Made by a program: the position numbers and the translations under genes
DNA from: Campylobacterales bacterium
GTDB taxonomy: Bacteria; Campylobacterota; Campylobacteria; Campylobacterales; JALSKU01
Assembly (NCBI GenBank): GCA_027038235.1
Contig: JALVXV010000314.1
Span: forward strand, 1-5,514
Length of the DNA: 5,514 nt
Reading direction: 5' to 3'
In this document: positions 5,200-5,514 of the stretch, piece by piece
Position numbering within the stretch: the first letter of the stretch is position 1
Layout of the letters: the number at the start of each line of letters is the position of its first letter
Notes under the pieces: generated by a model
What the model saw: the letters and a program-made list of their open reading frames with translations, nothing else
What the model was told of the DNA's origin: nothing
Databases searched by the model: none

Positions 5200-5321
5200 T
5201 GGCTACCACAAAACAGACAAACAAAACAAACCAAGCACTCTATGACACTATTGACAAGATGTGTAGTGCTGTAGATTTTTTAGATAACTTTCCAATTTTG
5301 GGGTCAGGGTTTGACTTTTGA
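5199..5321 (+). pseudogene. 5' fragment of a gene cut by a RAYT-derived element (unit 2, second gene)
   Basis: The ATG lies in the TAATG overlap, with AAGGA at 5188-5192 placed 6 nt upstream. About 33 codons are native: MATTKQTNKTNQALYDTIDK and onward to DFLDNFPI. From codon 34 the frame enters the element end (GGGGTCAGGG) and stops at a TGA formed by the element's inverted repeat, giving a 40-codon ORF. No frame to the right of the element (5434-5514) continues it for more than a few codons, so the rest of the gene was lost or moved. The native part has a polar start and a short hydrophobic stretch at the cut. The intact product is unknown; by position it matches the second gene of unit 1. 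Confidence 0.6.
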
Positions 5322-5433
5322 ATAAATCTTTGATATTATTTTATCAATTTAATTGAAGGAAGCTTATGGCTAGACGACCTCAAATAGAAAGTAGCGGTTT
5401 TCATCACAGTAAAAAAGTCAAAAGTCAAACCCT
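5300..5433 (+). mobile_element. Internally deleted RAYT (REP-associated tyrosine transposase) element, MITE-like
   Basis: AGGGTTTGACTTTTGA (5306-5321) and its exact reverse complement at 5418-5433 bound about 130 bp. The left end continues outward as GGGGTC (5300-5305), a terminal motif I associate with RAYT elements; the right end lacks the matching GACCCC and reads AGTATC. Between the ends lie a promoter, a ribosome site and the first 14 codons of a Y1-family transposase, joined directly to the right end. It is therefore a non-autonomous relic that could only move with help from a full-length copy elsewhere. No target duplication is recognisable. Confidence 0.7.
5311..5339 (+). promoter_or_regulatory. 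Sigma-70 promoter inside the element
   Basis: TTGACT (5311-5316), a 17-bp spacer and TATTAT (5334-5339), the latter preceded by TGA as an extended -10. The -35 lies within the left inverted repeat. It would have driven the transposase and now points through the deleted gene to whatever lies right of 5514. Confidence 0.6.
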
Positions 5434-5449
5434 AGTATCATACACTTAA
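5366..5449 (+). pseudogene. Remnant of RAYT transposase (N-terminus only)
   Basis: The ATG is preceded by GAAGGAAG (5355-5362). The first 14 residues, MARRPQIESSGFHH, match the characteristic start of Y1-type (HUH) RAYT transposases, which usually continue with a V-N-R-G stretch after HH. Here the frame passes straight into the right inverted repeat (SKKVKSQTL) and stops at TAA after 27 residues. The HUH catalytic pair, the catalytic Tyr and all other domains are missing, so it is inactive. A full-length relative would be well over 100 residues longer. Confidence 0.65.
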
Positions 5450-5473
5450 GCAGAAAAATAATACAATTCTGCT
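5449..5473. repeat. 7-bp hairpin right of the element
   Basis: AGCAGAA (5449-5455) pairs with TTCTGCT (5467-5473) around an 11-nt loop. It begins at the last base of the transposase remnant's stop codon. No T-run follows, so it is not a clear terminator. Confidence 0.4.
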
Positions 5474-5483
5474 AGAGATTGGA

Positions 5484-5509
5484 TAGGGTAACATATTGTT
5501 TATACCCTA
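5484..5509. repeat. 7-bp inverted repeat at the right edge
   Basis: TAGGGTA (5484-5490) and TACCCTA (5503-5509) are perfect complements around 12 nt; ACA/TGT inside (5491-5493 with 5497-5499) could extend the stem past a 3-nt bulge. The GC-rich core stands out in this AT-rich DNA. It may be an operator, a terminator stem cut by the window end, or part of a neighbouring element. No ORF is seen in 5450-5514. Confidence 0.35.
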
Positions 5510-5514
5510 AAGCG

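Overview
The window is AT-rich DNA from a bacterium of the Campylobacterota (Epsilonproteobacteria). The evidence is a Campylobacterota-like DnaA read leftwards and a RuvC read rightwards. The gap between them carries DnaA boxes with the TTCAC core typical of this phylum (Helicobacter, Wolinella, Sulfurimonas, Arcobacter). The genus cannot be settled from the sequence alone. A ruvC-dnaA gap is the place where several Campylobacterota carry oriC1, the first half of a bipartite chromosome origin.

Region 1, 1-1716: the first 334 codons of dnaA (minus strand, TTG start; the DNA-binding domain lies off the left edge), a 241-bp origin segment at 1005-1245, and a complete ruvC. The origin segment holds two near-identical 26-bp DnaA-box arrays 96 bp apart, and AT-rich 10-bp repeats in front of ruvC.

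Region 2, 1717-2765: a DUF3597 gene with its own extended -10 promoter and a hairpin terminator, then an unrecognised four-helix inner-membrane protein.

Region 3, 2766-5514: accessory DNA of unknown function. Two two-gene units follow one plan. Each has a nearly identical leader (TATAAA box, hairpin built from AGCTCTA heptamers, AAAAAGGAG ribosome site), then a first gene, then a second gene whose ATG overlaps the first gene's stop as TAATG. Unit 1 encodes a 164-aa acidic protein and a 118-aa protein. Unit 2 encodes a 344-aa membrane-anchored protein and a gene that is cut after about 33 codons. The cut is made by a roughly 134-bp internally deleted REP-associated tyrosine transposase (RAYT) element, recognisable from its 16-bp inverted ends and the transposase start MARRPQIESSGFHH. 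Between the units lies a perfect 20-bp inverted repeat with a 51-nt centre. The acidic first gene, the duplicated leader and the decayed second gene suggest toxin-immunity type cassettes, but this is inference.

The four substitutions between the two leader copies all fit one RNA fold: a swapped A-U/U-A pair, an A to G change giving a G-U pair, and one loop change. This is the most distinctive undescribed feature of the window.
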